Of a DNA stretch of 31,725 bases, positions 17,150 to 24,327 are shown piece by piece. The position numbers were made by a program, and so were the translations under genes. Positions within the stretch are counted from its first letter, which is position 1. Each line of letters starts with the position of its first letter. Origin of the DNA: Bacteroidales bacterium (GTDB taxonomy: Bacteria; Bacteroidota; Bacteroidia; Bacteroidales; UBA1556). The stretch spans positions 1-31,725 of the forward strand of contig JAGLDA010000083.1 in the NCBI GenBank assembly GCA_023145955.1, given 5' to 3'. Below the pieces are notes generated by a model. It did no database searches and was not told the origin of the DNA. It was given only the letters and a program-made list of their open reading frames with translations.

Positions 17150-18730
17150 TTAAATGTGTTTTTTCTTAGATAAAACTCTAAGTGTAGAATGTGCTATTAC
17201 GCCTAATACCGTAATTATTATAAATAATATTCCACCGGTTTCTATATAATTATTTTTGTCTCTTCCCGGAAGGTAAAAACCTTCTAATTTGGTCAGTCTG
17301 CTATTACGACTATGGCAACTTTCACAAGTAAGAGATTCTTCTTTAGGTGATACCATATGGTTTAATAACCAATAGCTTTCCGTTGCAACAAAATCATATT
17401 TTCCACTATATGGCTTGCCAAGTTTTTCCATGCCAGTTTTAGCAGATGTATGCCAATCAAAATCACTCCAATAAGCTCCACTTCCTTTTGGACCAAATGT
17501 ATGTGGTTGAATCAAGGTTTTATAGTTGTAATCATATATTTGCTTTCCTCTCATTATTTTTACTGGGTAAATTTTTGAAGGGTGCTCAGGATTTTGAGGG
17601 TTTATATTATCATCATATGAGCCTAGCAATTTATTTAAGACTAGAGGAGTCTCAGTTATTCTATCGTCGAACATATGAATATCTGAATTTCCATTAAACC
17701 AAACATAATCAGGCTCTAAGTTTTTAGCTAAAATTCCTGTTCCGTGCTTGCTACCATATTCCCATATAGAATCTTCCGATATTTCCTTTTCCTCATGATA
17801 TGGTTGGCCATCTCTCATCTTTCCAGCAGTGGACCAATCCCAAAATACTTTTGTAGTATTTACCTTTGCATATGTTGGTATATGGCAAGTTTGACATGCA
17901 ATTTGGTTAAAGTGGTTATTAAGAGTCTTACTTTTGTGAGGCGTATTTGTATGGCATTGTGTACATGTTGATCTATTTTCATTTGAAGTAGAAACTGTAT
18001 ACACATTACCAGAAATTTTGTGATTATGTGTTATATGACATTCTGTACATTCCAAATTAGCTTTGTCATTCATATGTACATCTACTTCTCTAGAGCAGCT
18101 ATTTAGAGCTGATTCTAAATCTCCATGTTTTACATTATTACCGCCACCGCCTTTATAATGGCAACTACCACAATTCTCCTTATTAGGAAAACCAATATGC
18201 TGTGCAACTTGTGCTAGATTTACACTTGGGGCAGGATCGCCACCTTTTCCCTTTTTATATGTTCCCGTATTATCATGACAGGCAAGGCAGTCAATATTAT
18301 TTTGATCTGTAAAATCAAAGTTTTTCCCTCCATATCCATATCCTGCATGGCATTTGGAACATAGCTTTTCATTTGAACTTACTCCAATACAAAAATTATT
18401 TGGAACGTTTTCTTTTCCTAACTCTATTATTTTACCAGCTACTGAAGTGTCTTTCTTTACCCATTTCCAATGTTCACTCTTCATAAACTCTTTACCTCTT
18501 TCGGTATGGCATTCAAGGCATGCTGCAGTCACTTCTTGACCAGTTTTAAAATCTTTTTGTAATTCTTCAAATGTAGAGTGATCAGCAGGAAAGGAATCGC
18601 GCTGCACTCTTTGTATTTTAGAATTATCAAAAGGCATTGGTACTATATCTGGGTTATATGTTGCAATTAGGGAGAAAATAATTATCTCCGGAATTACAAT
18701 AACCAAGAGTACTTGTATAAACTTCTTCAT
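17150..18730 (-). CDS. Octaheme cytochrome c, tetrathionate reductase (Otr) family, copy 1
   Basis: A 526-residue membrane-anchored periplasmic octaheme cytochrome, paralogous to the one at 14094-15722. CXXCH motifs start at residues 71, 124, 148, 187, 228, 256, 279 and 469, giving eight. N-terminal (3-23) and C-terminal (about 498-518) hydrophobic helices flank the heme domain. The NNFC (111-114) and NNVKHGDL (Lys201) elements are conserved, consistent with a Lys-ligated catalytic heme as in Shewanella Otr. The long region between heme motifs seven and eight (about 190 residues) is a feature of both copies. It is followed 12 bp later by cytochrome b-PAS 1. The substrate may be tetrathionate or another sulfur or nitrogen oxyanion; duplication suggests divergence in substrate or potential. 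Confidence 0.9.
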   Translation of the reverse strand: MKKFIQVLLVIVIPEIIIFSLIATYNPDIVPMPFDNSKIQRVQRDSFPADHSTFEELQKDFKTGQEVTAACLECHTERGKEFMKSEHWKWVKKDTSVAGKIIELGKENVPNNFCIGVSSNEKLCSKCHAGYGYGGKNFDFTDQNNIDCLACHDNTGTYKKGKGGDPAPSVNLAQVAQHIGFPNKENCGSCHYKGGGGNNVKHGDLESALNSCSREVDVHMNDKANLECTECHITHNHKISGNVYTVSTSNENRSTCTQCHTNTPHKSKTLNNHFNQIACQTCHIPTYAKVNTTKVFWDWSTAGKMRDGQPYHEEKEISEDSIWEYGSKHGTGILAKNLEPDYVWFNGNSDIHMFDDRITETPLVLNKLLGSYDDNINPQNPEHPSKIYPVKIMRGKQIYDYNYKTLIQPHTFGPKGSGAYWSDFDWHTSAKTGMEKLGKPYSGKYDFVATESYWLLNHMVSPKEESLTCESCHSRNSRLTKLEGFYLPGRDKNNYIETGGILFIIITVLGVIAHSTLRVLSKKKHI

Positions 18731-18831
18731 ATATCTAAGTATTTTGCAATTATTATGTTATCTAAAAAAAAATAGAGGGAATTATTTAATTATTCGATCT
18801 AGTTTTTTTATTGTTTAGGTTACTAATACTA

Positions 18832-18839
18832 CAAAGGTA
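18832..18839 (-). promoter_or_regulatory. Candidate -7 box (TACCTTTG) of the Otr1 operon
   Basis: A minus-strand TAnnTTTG match about 100 bp upstream of the ATG at 18730, implying a leader near 95 nt. No clear -33 element. Apart from this and the terminator at 19083, nothing recognisable lies in 18731-19129. Confidence 0.5.
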
Positions 18840-19082
18840 AATGTATAAAAGAGCTATAATTATTCTTAGAGGTAAAGATGGTGCAATTAGAAAAGTAATA
18901 TAAGTTAGGTTAAGATTTAATAATTGTTCAAAATAAAAATGGAGTATTTATTGAAATAAACTATGGGCTTTGTAAGTTACTTAAATAAAGTGATATATGG
19001 TAAAATTGCTATATTATTTAATTATCATTTGTTATCTAAATAACGTTTTATCAATTATTTAGAGGCTACTATTTTGCAAAAA

Positions 19083-19108
19083 AAAAGAAGGAACATAGTC
19101 CTTCTTTT
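19083..19108 (-). terminator. Terminator of the psr/rhodanese operon
   Basis: A perfect 10-bp stem, AAAAGAAGGA (19083-19092) with TCCTTCTTTT (19099-19108) and loop acatag. The A-run to the left gives the minus-strand U-tract. It lies about 20 bp beyond the stop of the double rhodanese gene. Confidence 0.85.
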
Positions 19109-19129
19109 AAATTGTATTTTTAATAATTA

Positions 19130-20236
19130 TTAGTCACAAACTTCACTTGGATCTGGAAGAATAACATCATGACGTTTAAAGTTTAAGTCAGGATTAATAA
19201 TTTTATTCGCCTTAGCTTTAACTTCCTTACTAGGTACACTACCAGTAACTAATTCGAAATTATTTACCATATCGTTAGTGTTAAATAGTGGCCACTTATT
19301 CTTTACAGAAAAATTGTACATAAAGCTATTTGTACCATATCTTAAACTATAAGCATCATAGCCTAATAGTCTTAAATAGGCTACCAAAGCAGAGCCTTGA
19401 TGTCCGATATAACAATAAATAACAATTTTTTTATCTATAGGAAGTGTGGATAAATCTTTATTAATATTCATGCTCTTTTTTGGCTGATACCATACAGACC
19501 CCTTTAAATGTTTTAGGTTATATCTACTCTCGGATATATAATTAACAACATAGTAATCATCTATATTTTCAACTAGTTTATCAATAGTAATAGCAAAATT
19601 AAATTTTATTTCTTTTTCTGCTCTAATTTCTAGTATTTCAGATATAGTTTTACCTTTGGTGTTAATAGTAGGGTAGGCTCCTTTTTTGTTTTTCTTAGTA
19701 GGCTCTGATGTTAAATATTTAGAATACTTGTCTCCAATGTTTTTACTCCACTGATTTACTATTTTTTCGTTCCAAGAAGTCATGCCGTATTTTAATGCAT
19801 AAGTGGATCCATACCCAATCGCTCTTAACATACTAGTAATATATGTAGAAGCCTGACCTGTATTGTCAATAATTATTACCTTATGATATTGGTAAATGTT
19901 TATCGATTTTAGGAAGTCTATTAGCATCTCACGGTCAACATTAAGTGCTCCATCAATATGCCCTTCTGCATATTCTTCATGATAGCGAGTATCTATAAGA
20001 AGGTAATTCTCTTTGTTATCATTAAGCTCTTCAGCACTTATAAGGTATGGAGATTCTACACCATTAATATAATCCCCACTCTTAGTAAATAAGTTTAAAA
20101 GAGCCTCCGACTGATTTGTTATGGGTGGAATATCTATACTTGCAGGTTTACTGTCGAAAGTTTGGTTAGTACAAGAAGTAACAGCTAATACTGATATAAG
20201 TAGTACTAATGCTATATGTTTATTTAATCTTTTCAT
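19130..20236 (-). CDS. Double-domain rhodanese lipoprotein ending in Cys-Asp
   Basis: A 368-residue lipoprotein (lipobox AVTSC, Cys22) with two rhodanese domains. Domain 1 (about 60-165) keeps LIDTRYHEEYAEGHIDGALNV but has Asp124 where the catalytic Cys belongs (IIIDNTGQAS), so it should be inactive. Domain 2 (about 205-310) keeps Cys275 in IVIYCYIGHQGSA, so it may be active, although its first motif (VVNYISESRYNLKHLKGSV) is degenerate. The protein ends PSEVCD, with a penultimate Cys367. It is the last gene of the psr operon but has its own 118-bp upstream region carrying a copy of the duplicated leader. A periplasmic sulfane-sulfur carrier or transferase is likely; the partner is unknown. 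Confidence 0.88.
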   Translation of the reverse strand: MKRLNKHIALVLLISVLAVTSCTNQTFDSKPASIDIPPITNQSEALLNLFTKSGDYINGVESPYLISAEELNDNKENYLLIDTRYHEEYAEGHIDGALNVDREMLIDFLKSINIYQYHKVIIIDNTGQASTYITSMLRAIGYGSTYALKYGMTSWNEKIVNQWSKNIGDKYSKYLTSEPTKKNKKGAYPTINTKGKTISEILEIRAEKEIKFNFAITIDKLVENIDDYYVVNYISESRYNLKHLKGSVWYQPKKSMNINKDLSTLPIDKKIVIYCYIGHQGSALVAYLRLLGYDAYSLRYGTNSFMYNFSVKNKWPLFNTNDMVNNFELVTGSVPSKEVKAKANKIINPDLNFKRHDVILPDPSEVCD

Positions 20237-20349
20237 ATGTTTAATTTTGTTAATTAGGTGACCCCGATAGCTATCGGAAACAATATTTTAATCATGCCCC
20301 TGTGGGTCAAATTAAGATTAAAAATTGTCTTGTTCGTTTCATAATATTA
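20237..20349 (-). promoter_or_regulatory. Duplicated leader element, copy A (candidate cis-regulatory RNA)
   Basis: This intergenic sequence matches 26703-26812 from the start codon outward. The minus-strand core GACCCACAGGGGCATGAT (20291-20308) is flanked by an 8-bp stem, TTTTAATC (complement of 20316-20323) with GATTAAAA (complement of 20286-20293). It is followed by a perfect palindrome CCGATAGCTATCGG (20264-20277) at the position where copy B has a different hairpin. A conserved GAAACGAACA block precedes the stem. It could be a riboswitch-like leader, a protein-binding RNA or a repeat element; I recognise no known riboswitch class. Confidence 0.6.
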
Positions 20350-20354
20350 AATAA

Positions 20355-20963
20355 TTAATCGCATCCACCACCGGCTGCTGCTTTCTTTTTGCGTTTAAAT
20401 GTTACTGCTGAAGATGGTTTCTTCGACTTTGCCGAATAATTTCTTGCACCAGAAGTTTCAGAAACAATTTTTGCATAATCATACTGTGCTATCTCTGGAT
20501 TATATTGTGCTGAATAAATATTATAATGTTCAATAATATTGTTCTTAATAAAATCATAATTTCCCAAAATTATGAAGTAGTTTTTAATCCCTAGTTGTTG
20601 AAGAAAAAATCCTGCAAATATTGCCTGTTCTGTAGATTCACCATAAATAATATTTACCCTATCCTGAGAAATGAATGTTTTACAATTATTGTTTTTATTC
20701 ATTGTTCTAAAAGGAATATTTATGGCACCTTCTATATGTCCATTTTCAAATTTAGATGGATTTCTAAGGTCGATAAACTTATATGAAGATAATTCGCTAC
20801 CAGAATATAGTATGTCGGCAAGCAACTGTGGCGATATTACATATGCCTGCTCACTAGCTTGTTTAGAAGCTTCTTCTACTGTAAGTTTAAATCTTCGTTG
20901 TTCTTTAGTGCAAGACGTAAAGGCAACGATACTGATAATAAGTATAATAAAATATTTTTTCAT
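20355..20963 (-). CDS. Cys-less rhodanese-like lipoprotein with GGGCD tail
   Basis: A 202-residue lipoprotein (lipobox AFTSC, Cys18). A single rhodanese fold is recognisable from FIDLRNPSKFENGHIEGAINIPF (63-85), but the active-site loop reads VNIIYGESTEQA, with Gly108 in place of the catalytic Cys, so classical sulfurtransferase chemistry is not expected. After the domain, a ~45-residue low-complexity arm (SAKSKKPSSAVTFKRKKKAAAGGGCD) ends in a penultimate Cys201. The last 13 residues are nearly identical to those of the gene upstream. It lies 12 bp after that gene in the psr operon. The best hypothesis is a periplasmic carrier whose terminal Cys holds persulfide; this is inference from sequence form and neighbourhood. 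Confidence 0.82.
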   Translation of the reverse strand: MKKYFIILIISIVAFTSCTKEQRRFKLTVEEASKQASEQAYVISPQLLADILYSGSELSSYKFIDLRNPSKFENGHIEGAINIPFRTMNKNNNCKTFISQDRVNIIYGESTEQAIFAGFFLQQLGIKNYFIILGNYDFIKNNIIEHYNIYSAQYNPEIAQYDYAKIVSETSGARNYSAKSKKPSSAVTFKRKKKAAAGGGCD

Positions 20964-20975
20964 AGTATATATTTT

Positions 20976-21599
20976 TTAATCACAACCTCCACCAGCTGCT
21001 GATTTTTTCTTACGTTTTATTGGTAAAGCTACCTTCTTTTTTATAGTTGTTTCTCCTACTGTTGAACCTCCGCCAAAGTACGAGCTAGCAGCTCTTCTAA
21101 AACTATACATTTCGAATTCTGTTCTTAATGCTGTTTCTTTAGGTGGTTTTGGTTTCAAGATAGTTTCTACCCATCTATTAAGGCCACCTTGAAGTATAAA
21201 GATGTTTTTATAAGTGAGCCTGCTAGTTAGCATCCAAGCTTTTACTGCTAAATCAGAACTATTAGAATAGAAAATAACTGTTCTAACATCTTGATTTAAG
21301 ACATCCTCATATTTTTCTTCACTGAGGTTTTCTAATGGAATATTTATCGCTCCAGATAGGCTGTATTTGTCATATTCTGTTTTAGATCTTAAGTCTATAA
21401 TTGTTAGTGTAGGATCGTCAGACATTATTTTGCGAGCAAGCTCATCAGTAGTTACGAATTTGTTTGTTTGTGCTATAATATCTATTAAGTCACAAGGCTG
21501 TACTTTGTCAAAAGGCTCTCTCTGGGTAGTATCTATAATAAATGTTCCAAAAGCTCCAATAACAAGTAATACAACCAATAATATACTTGATTTGTTCAT
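20976..21599 (-). CDS. Cys-less rhodanese-like membrane-anchored protein with GGGCD tail
   Basis: A 207-residue protein anchored by one N-terminal transmembrane helix (about 4-22, no lipobox). The rhodanese domain is clear (LTIIDLRSKTEYDKYSLSGAINIPLENL, 65-92; FILQGGLNRWVE, 134-145), but the catalytic position holds Ser112 (VIFYSNSSDLA), so it should be inactive as a classical rhodanese. A flexible Gly/Ser and Lys-rich arm (about 172-200) ends KRKKKSAAGGGCD with Cys206 penultimate. The only other Cys is Cys36. It begins 12 bp after the second YeeE-like gene, so it is placed between transporter and lipoprotein carrier genes in the operon. A membrane-tethered sulfur relay next to the transporter is a reasonable but untested role. 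Confidence 0.82.
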   Translation of the reverse strand: MNKSSILLVVLLVIGAFGTFIIDTTQREPFDKVQPCDLIDIIAQTNKFVTTDELARKIMSDDPTLTIIDLRSKTEYDKYSLSGAINIPLENLSEEKYEDVLNQDVRTVIFYSNSSDLAVKAWMLTSRLTYKNIFILQGGLNRWVETILKPKPPKETALRTEFEMYSFRRAASSYFGGGSTVGETTIKKKVALPIKRKKKSAAGGGCD

Positions 21600-21611
21600 T
21601 AAATTTGATTT

Positions 21612-22214
21612 TTAAAGTTCATAATCACGATTAGCAGTAACCTTCTTTTGAATTATGGTTACAGCAAAAAATGCAACTGCAGCAACTACAGTAAGTAATA
21701 GAATGAATAAACCATCACTAATACCCATCCATTCTGCAATATTTACGTTTCCCATTGCTCCGCTATTTCTTAAGTCTTTCCATAAAGCGTCAAATGAGAA
21801 TGCATAAGCAAAGATACCTATAATGGCGCCTAAAACAAATACCATAGCATCTATTTTGCCAGTAACGGCCGCACAAATACTTGTACCAGGGCAAAAGCCA
21901 CCAATAATAAATCCAAAAGCCATAATAAATCCGCCTATTAGTGTTGGTATCCAAAAGGTTTTTGGATAAAAAGTAAGACTAATATCCATTATGCCAAAAT
22001 GATTTAGAAAGAATAGTAGAATAGCAGCAGTAATTGCTGCTGAGAAGAATACTTTTAGTACGACAAAGTCGTAGCCATAAAAAACGCCAGCAAGTTTTTT
22101 AGTATTTGTAAAGCCGGCAGCTTCAAGAAAGAAGCCAAAGCCAATGCCGATGAAAAAACCAATTAAAATATTAATTTCTTCGCTAATTAGCTCTTGAGGA
22201 AATAATGGTCCCAT
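21612..22214 (-). CDS. YeeE/YedE-type sulfur transporter, half-size subunit B
   Basis: A 200-residue inner-membrane protein with about five or six hydrophobic helices. It carries the YeeE/YedE signature GGFCPGTSICAA (about residues 105-116), whose Cys belongs to the set implicated in sulfur-compound passage in the thiosulfate transporter TsuA (YeeE). Full-length YeeE proteins are about twice this size. Here the fold is split over two adjacent genes of PmpA/PmpB type, this one supplying the GFCPGTS half. It follows the other half by 23 bp and precedes a rhodanese-like gene by 12 bp. The substrate is probably thiosulfate or another sulfane-sulfur compound; direction and specificity are inferred. 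Confidence 0.85.
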   Translation of the reverse strand: MGPLFPQELISEEINILIGFFIGIGFGFFLEAAGFTNTKKLAGVFYGYDFVVLKVFFSAAITAAILLFFLNHFGIMDISLTFYPKTFWIPTLIGGFIMAFGFIIGGFCPGTSICAAVTGKIDAMVFVLGAIIGIFAYAFSFDALWKDLRNSGAMGNVNIAEWMGISDGLFILLLTVVAAVAFFAVTIIQKKVTANRDYEL

Positions 22215-22237
22215 AGTTTATTAATTTTTTAAAAAGT

Positions 22238-22756
22238 TTATATCCAAAGTTTTCTAAAGAAATATGCAATAATATAGCCGCCGCCAAATATACCAATAAG
22301 GCCAATAAAGCCACTTAATGATAAAACACCCATGCCAGACATTACCATGCCAGAGGTACATCCGCGTCCTAATTGTGAGCCTATGCCAAAAAGAGCTCCC
22401 CCAATTAAGGCTGCTATTAGCCGCTTTTTATTAGTAATATGCGTTGGTTTGCCAATTTCTATTTTTAATCTACCAGCAAATGCTGCTGAAATAATTGCAC
22501 CAGCAATTACGCCTAGTACTTCAAATACTAACCATGTTTTGGCAGGAGAATGTTCTCCTCCAACTCTTGCTTTAAAAAAGCTAGCATTACTTGCGTAGTC
22601 ATGGTTTACAGCATCTACAGATGCTACCACCACCGACTTAAGAGCACCACTTGCTCCAAGTCCTTCTCCCGAGAAATAATATGCTAATACCATAAATAGT
22701 CCTATGAATATTCCTGCTAGGTATGAGTTCATGTATTTTTTACTTCTATCTTCCAT
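22238..22756 (-). CDS. YeeE/YedE-type sulfur transporter, half-size subunit A
   Basis: A 172-residue inner-membrane protein with four or five hydrophobic helices and the family signature FGIGSQLGRGCTSGMVMSGMGVLSLSGFI (about residues 120-148), whose Cys in GRGCTSG is typical of YeeE/YedE proteins. An earlier GEGLGASGALKS element is the pseudo-repeat counterpart. It is the partner half of the gene 23 bp downstream. Position right after the NrfD/PsrC gene (17 bp) and before the rhodanese-like genes suggests exchange of sulfur compounds across the membrane in step with the reductase. Confidence 0.85.
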   Translation of the reverse strand: MEDRSKKYMNSYLAGIFIGLFMVLAYYFSGEGLGASGALKSVVVASVDAVNHDYASNASFFKARVGGEHSPAKTWLVFEVLGVIAGAIISAAFAGRLKIEIGKPTHITNKKRLIAALIGGALFGIGSQLGRGCTSGMVMSGMGVLSLSGFIGLIGIFGGGYIIAYFFRKLWI

Positions 22757-22773
22757 TATAAATAAATTTAAGG

Positions 22774-23775
22774 TTAAAGAATATGGAATCCTGATGCTTG
22801 ACCAGCATATACCATTATAAATCTAAAAAGCAAACCTCCCATTAATATAAGAAAGGCTGGTATTGCTATTGGGATATGATATCCTCTTAGCTCCATTATT
22901 TCTAATATTGCTGGTAGTACTAAGCCCATGCCTACAACTAATACCCAAAAGAATACAGTGTATGGTCCTCCTAATAATAGTTGAGCAGCTTCTACTTGAG
23001 CAATTCCACTGGATAAGAATCCCATAAACATATGAACAATAAAGAATAATTCTATAGCAATTAAGATAAGGTCAATCTTACTATAAAGAGTTCGTTCTTT
23101 ATGATCATTACTCATCCACATAAGTAATGCTGCCGCCGTAGAAACCCCTGATGTTAAGAATAGGGGACCTAAGATTGCTGTATTCCATAATGGACGCGCA
23201 TTAAATGCCGAAAGTAGTATGCCTGTATAAACACCTAATGCAATAGACAGCCCAATAGTTACATATGCAACCGCAGCGCGATTTTTAGTAAAGATGTCAA
23301 GAACTTTAGGAATTAAAGGTAAGTTTTTAATTAGGTTATTTGCCCAAGAAAATAAACCTATCATTTTGCATTTAGGTTTGTTTTCTTTTAAATATTCAAT
23401 AATATCATCGAGATAGCTCAATGGCCATAGTATAGCAGGAATCATTATTATTGATAATGTCCAAGCTCCCCACGACATTGGCGATTCAATTCTAAAGTGT
23501 AAGAATAATTGCCAGAAATACAATACGTGATGTAAATCATATAATAATAGCATTAACCCTAAAATAATAATAATAGGAGCAATTATTGGTGCAACTTTTA
23601 CAGTCATAGGCATAGTATCTGCCTTTCCTTTTAAGTAAAAGAAGCTAGAGAAAAATAGCAATCCTGCTGCCAAGCCTCCAAAAAACAGATATAGTGCAAT
23701 TGGAGTTCCCCAAATCTCTAAATGAGGGTATATGTGAGGGACAGCTCTTCCGCTTACATTTATTATTTCTTCCAT
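22774..23775 (-). CDS. NrfD/PsrC-type quinone-interacting membrane subunit
   Basis: A 333-residue polytopic protein with about eight or nine hydrophobic helices, of the NrfD/PsrC family. The N-terminal HLEIWGTPIALYLFFGGLAAGLLFFSSF is the characteristic opening of these subunits, and the YDLHHVLYFWQLFLHFRIESPMSWGAW segment, with its RIESPMSWGAW signature, lies in the expected place. It anchors the molybdoenzyme and ferredoxin subunits and oxidises menaquinol without binding heme. A cytoplasmic or periplasmic loop of about 40 residues (EYLKENKPKCKMIG...) is longer than in minimal members. It starts 15 bp after the ferredoxin gene. The call as a sulfur-reductase membrane subunit rests on the neighbouring PsrA/PsrB-type genes. 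Confidence 0.9.
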   Translation of the reverse strand: MEEIINVSGRAVPHIYPHLEIWGTPIALYLFFGGLAAGLLFFSSFFYLKGKADTMPMTVKVAPIIAPIIIILGLMLLLYDLHHVLYFWQLFLHFRIESPMSWGAWTLSIIMIPAILWPLSYLDDIIEYLKENKPKCKMIGLFSWANNLIKNLPLIPKVLDIFTKNRAAVAYVTIGLSIALGVYTGILLSAFNARPLWNTAILGPLFLTSGVSTAAALLMWMSNDHKERTLYSKIDLILIAIELFFIVHMFMGFLSSGIAQVEAAQLLLGGPYTVFFWVLVVGMGLVLPAILEIMELRGYHIPIAIPAFLILMGGLLFRFIMVYAGQASGFHIL

Positions 23776-23790
23776 AGTGATTTTATGTTT

Positions 23791-24327
23791 TTACTTTAAA
23801 AAATATAACTGAGGATTTGTTCCTGCTTCTGGAGCTAGAACGTACCAATCTTTTTCCTGTAATATTTTGGATACATCGCTCTTAGGGTCATCCAAATCGC
23901 CAAATATTAAGCAGCTTGTAGGGCATACATCAACACATGCAGTATTAAGTCCTTGCTCAAGACGGTGATCACAAAAAGTACATTTGTCAACATAACCTTC
24001 GGGATGAACATAACGCGCATCATAAGGACACGATTCAATACATGCTCCGCAGCCTATACACTCGTCATGTGTAACTTTAACTATTCCACCATCAATTACG
24101 TGACTTGCACCAGTAGGGCATGTTCTAACACATGGTGTGTTTTCGCAATGCATGCAACGTTCTGATTTGAAGTGCATTTGAACGGTGTCGGGATATGTGC
24201 CCTTTACAGCCTCTACTATCCAATCTCTACAATATCCCAGCGGGACATTGTTTTCTGTTTGGCACGCTACTACACAATCGGAACATCCGACGCATTTTCG
24301 CGTATCCATTGCCATGGCATACCTCAT
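23791..24327 (-). CDS. PsrB-type four-cluster ferredoxin subunit
   Basis: A 178-residue electron-transfer subunit of the DMSO-reductase superfamily. Four Cys groups are visible: CVGCSDCVVAC (12-22), CMHCENTPCVRTCP (about 58-71), CIGCGACIESCP (about 91-102) and CTFCDHRLEQGLNTACVDVCP (about 117-137), enough for four [4Fe-4S] clusters. There is no signal peptide, as expected for a subunit exported together with its Tat-dependent partner. It passes electrons from the NrfD/PsrC subunit to the molybdenum subunit. Its ATG overlaps the psrA-like stop codon by 4 bp (ATGA), indicating translational coupling. Internal ATGs at codons 5 and 7 are alternative starts. Confidence 0.92.
   Translation of the reverse strand: MRYAMAMDTRKCVGCSDCVVACQTENNVPLGYCRDWIVEAVKGTYPDTVQMHFKSERCMHCENTPCVRTCPTGASHVIDGGIVKVTHDECIGCGACIESCPYDARYVHPEGYVDKCTFCDHRLEQGLNTACVDVCPTSCLIFGDLDDPKSDVSKILQEKDWYVLAPEAGTNPQLYFLK

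Noticed and set aside
20237..20349. Copy A of the leader as an independent promoter for the double rhodanese gene
   Set aside because: No TAnnTTTG box was found in the intergenic region on the minus strand, and no terminator precedes it; control at the RNA level or read-through fits better.
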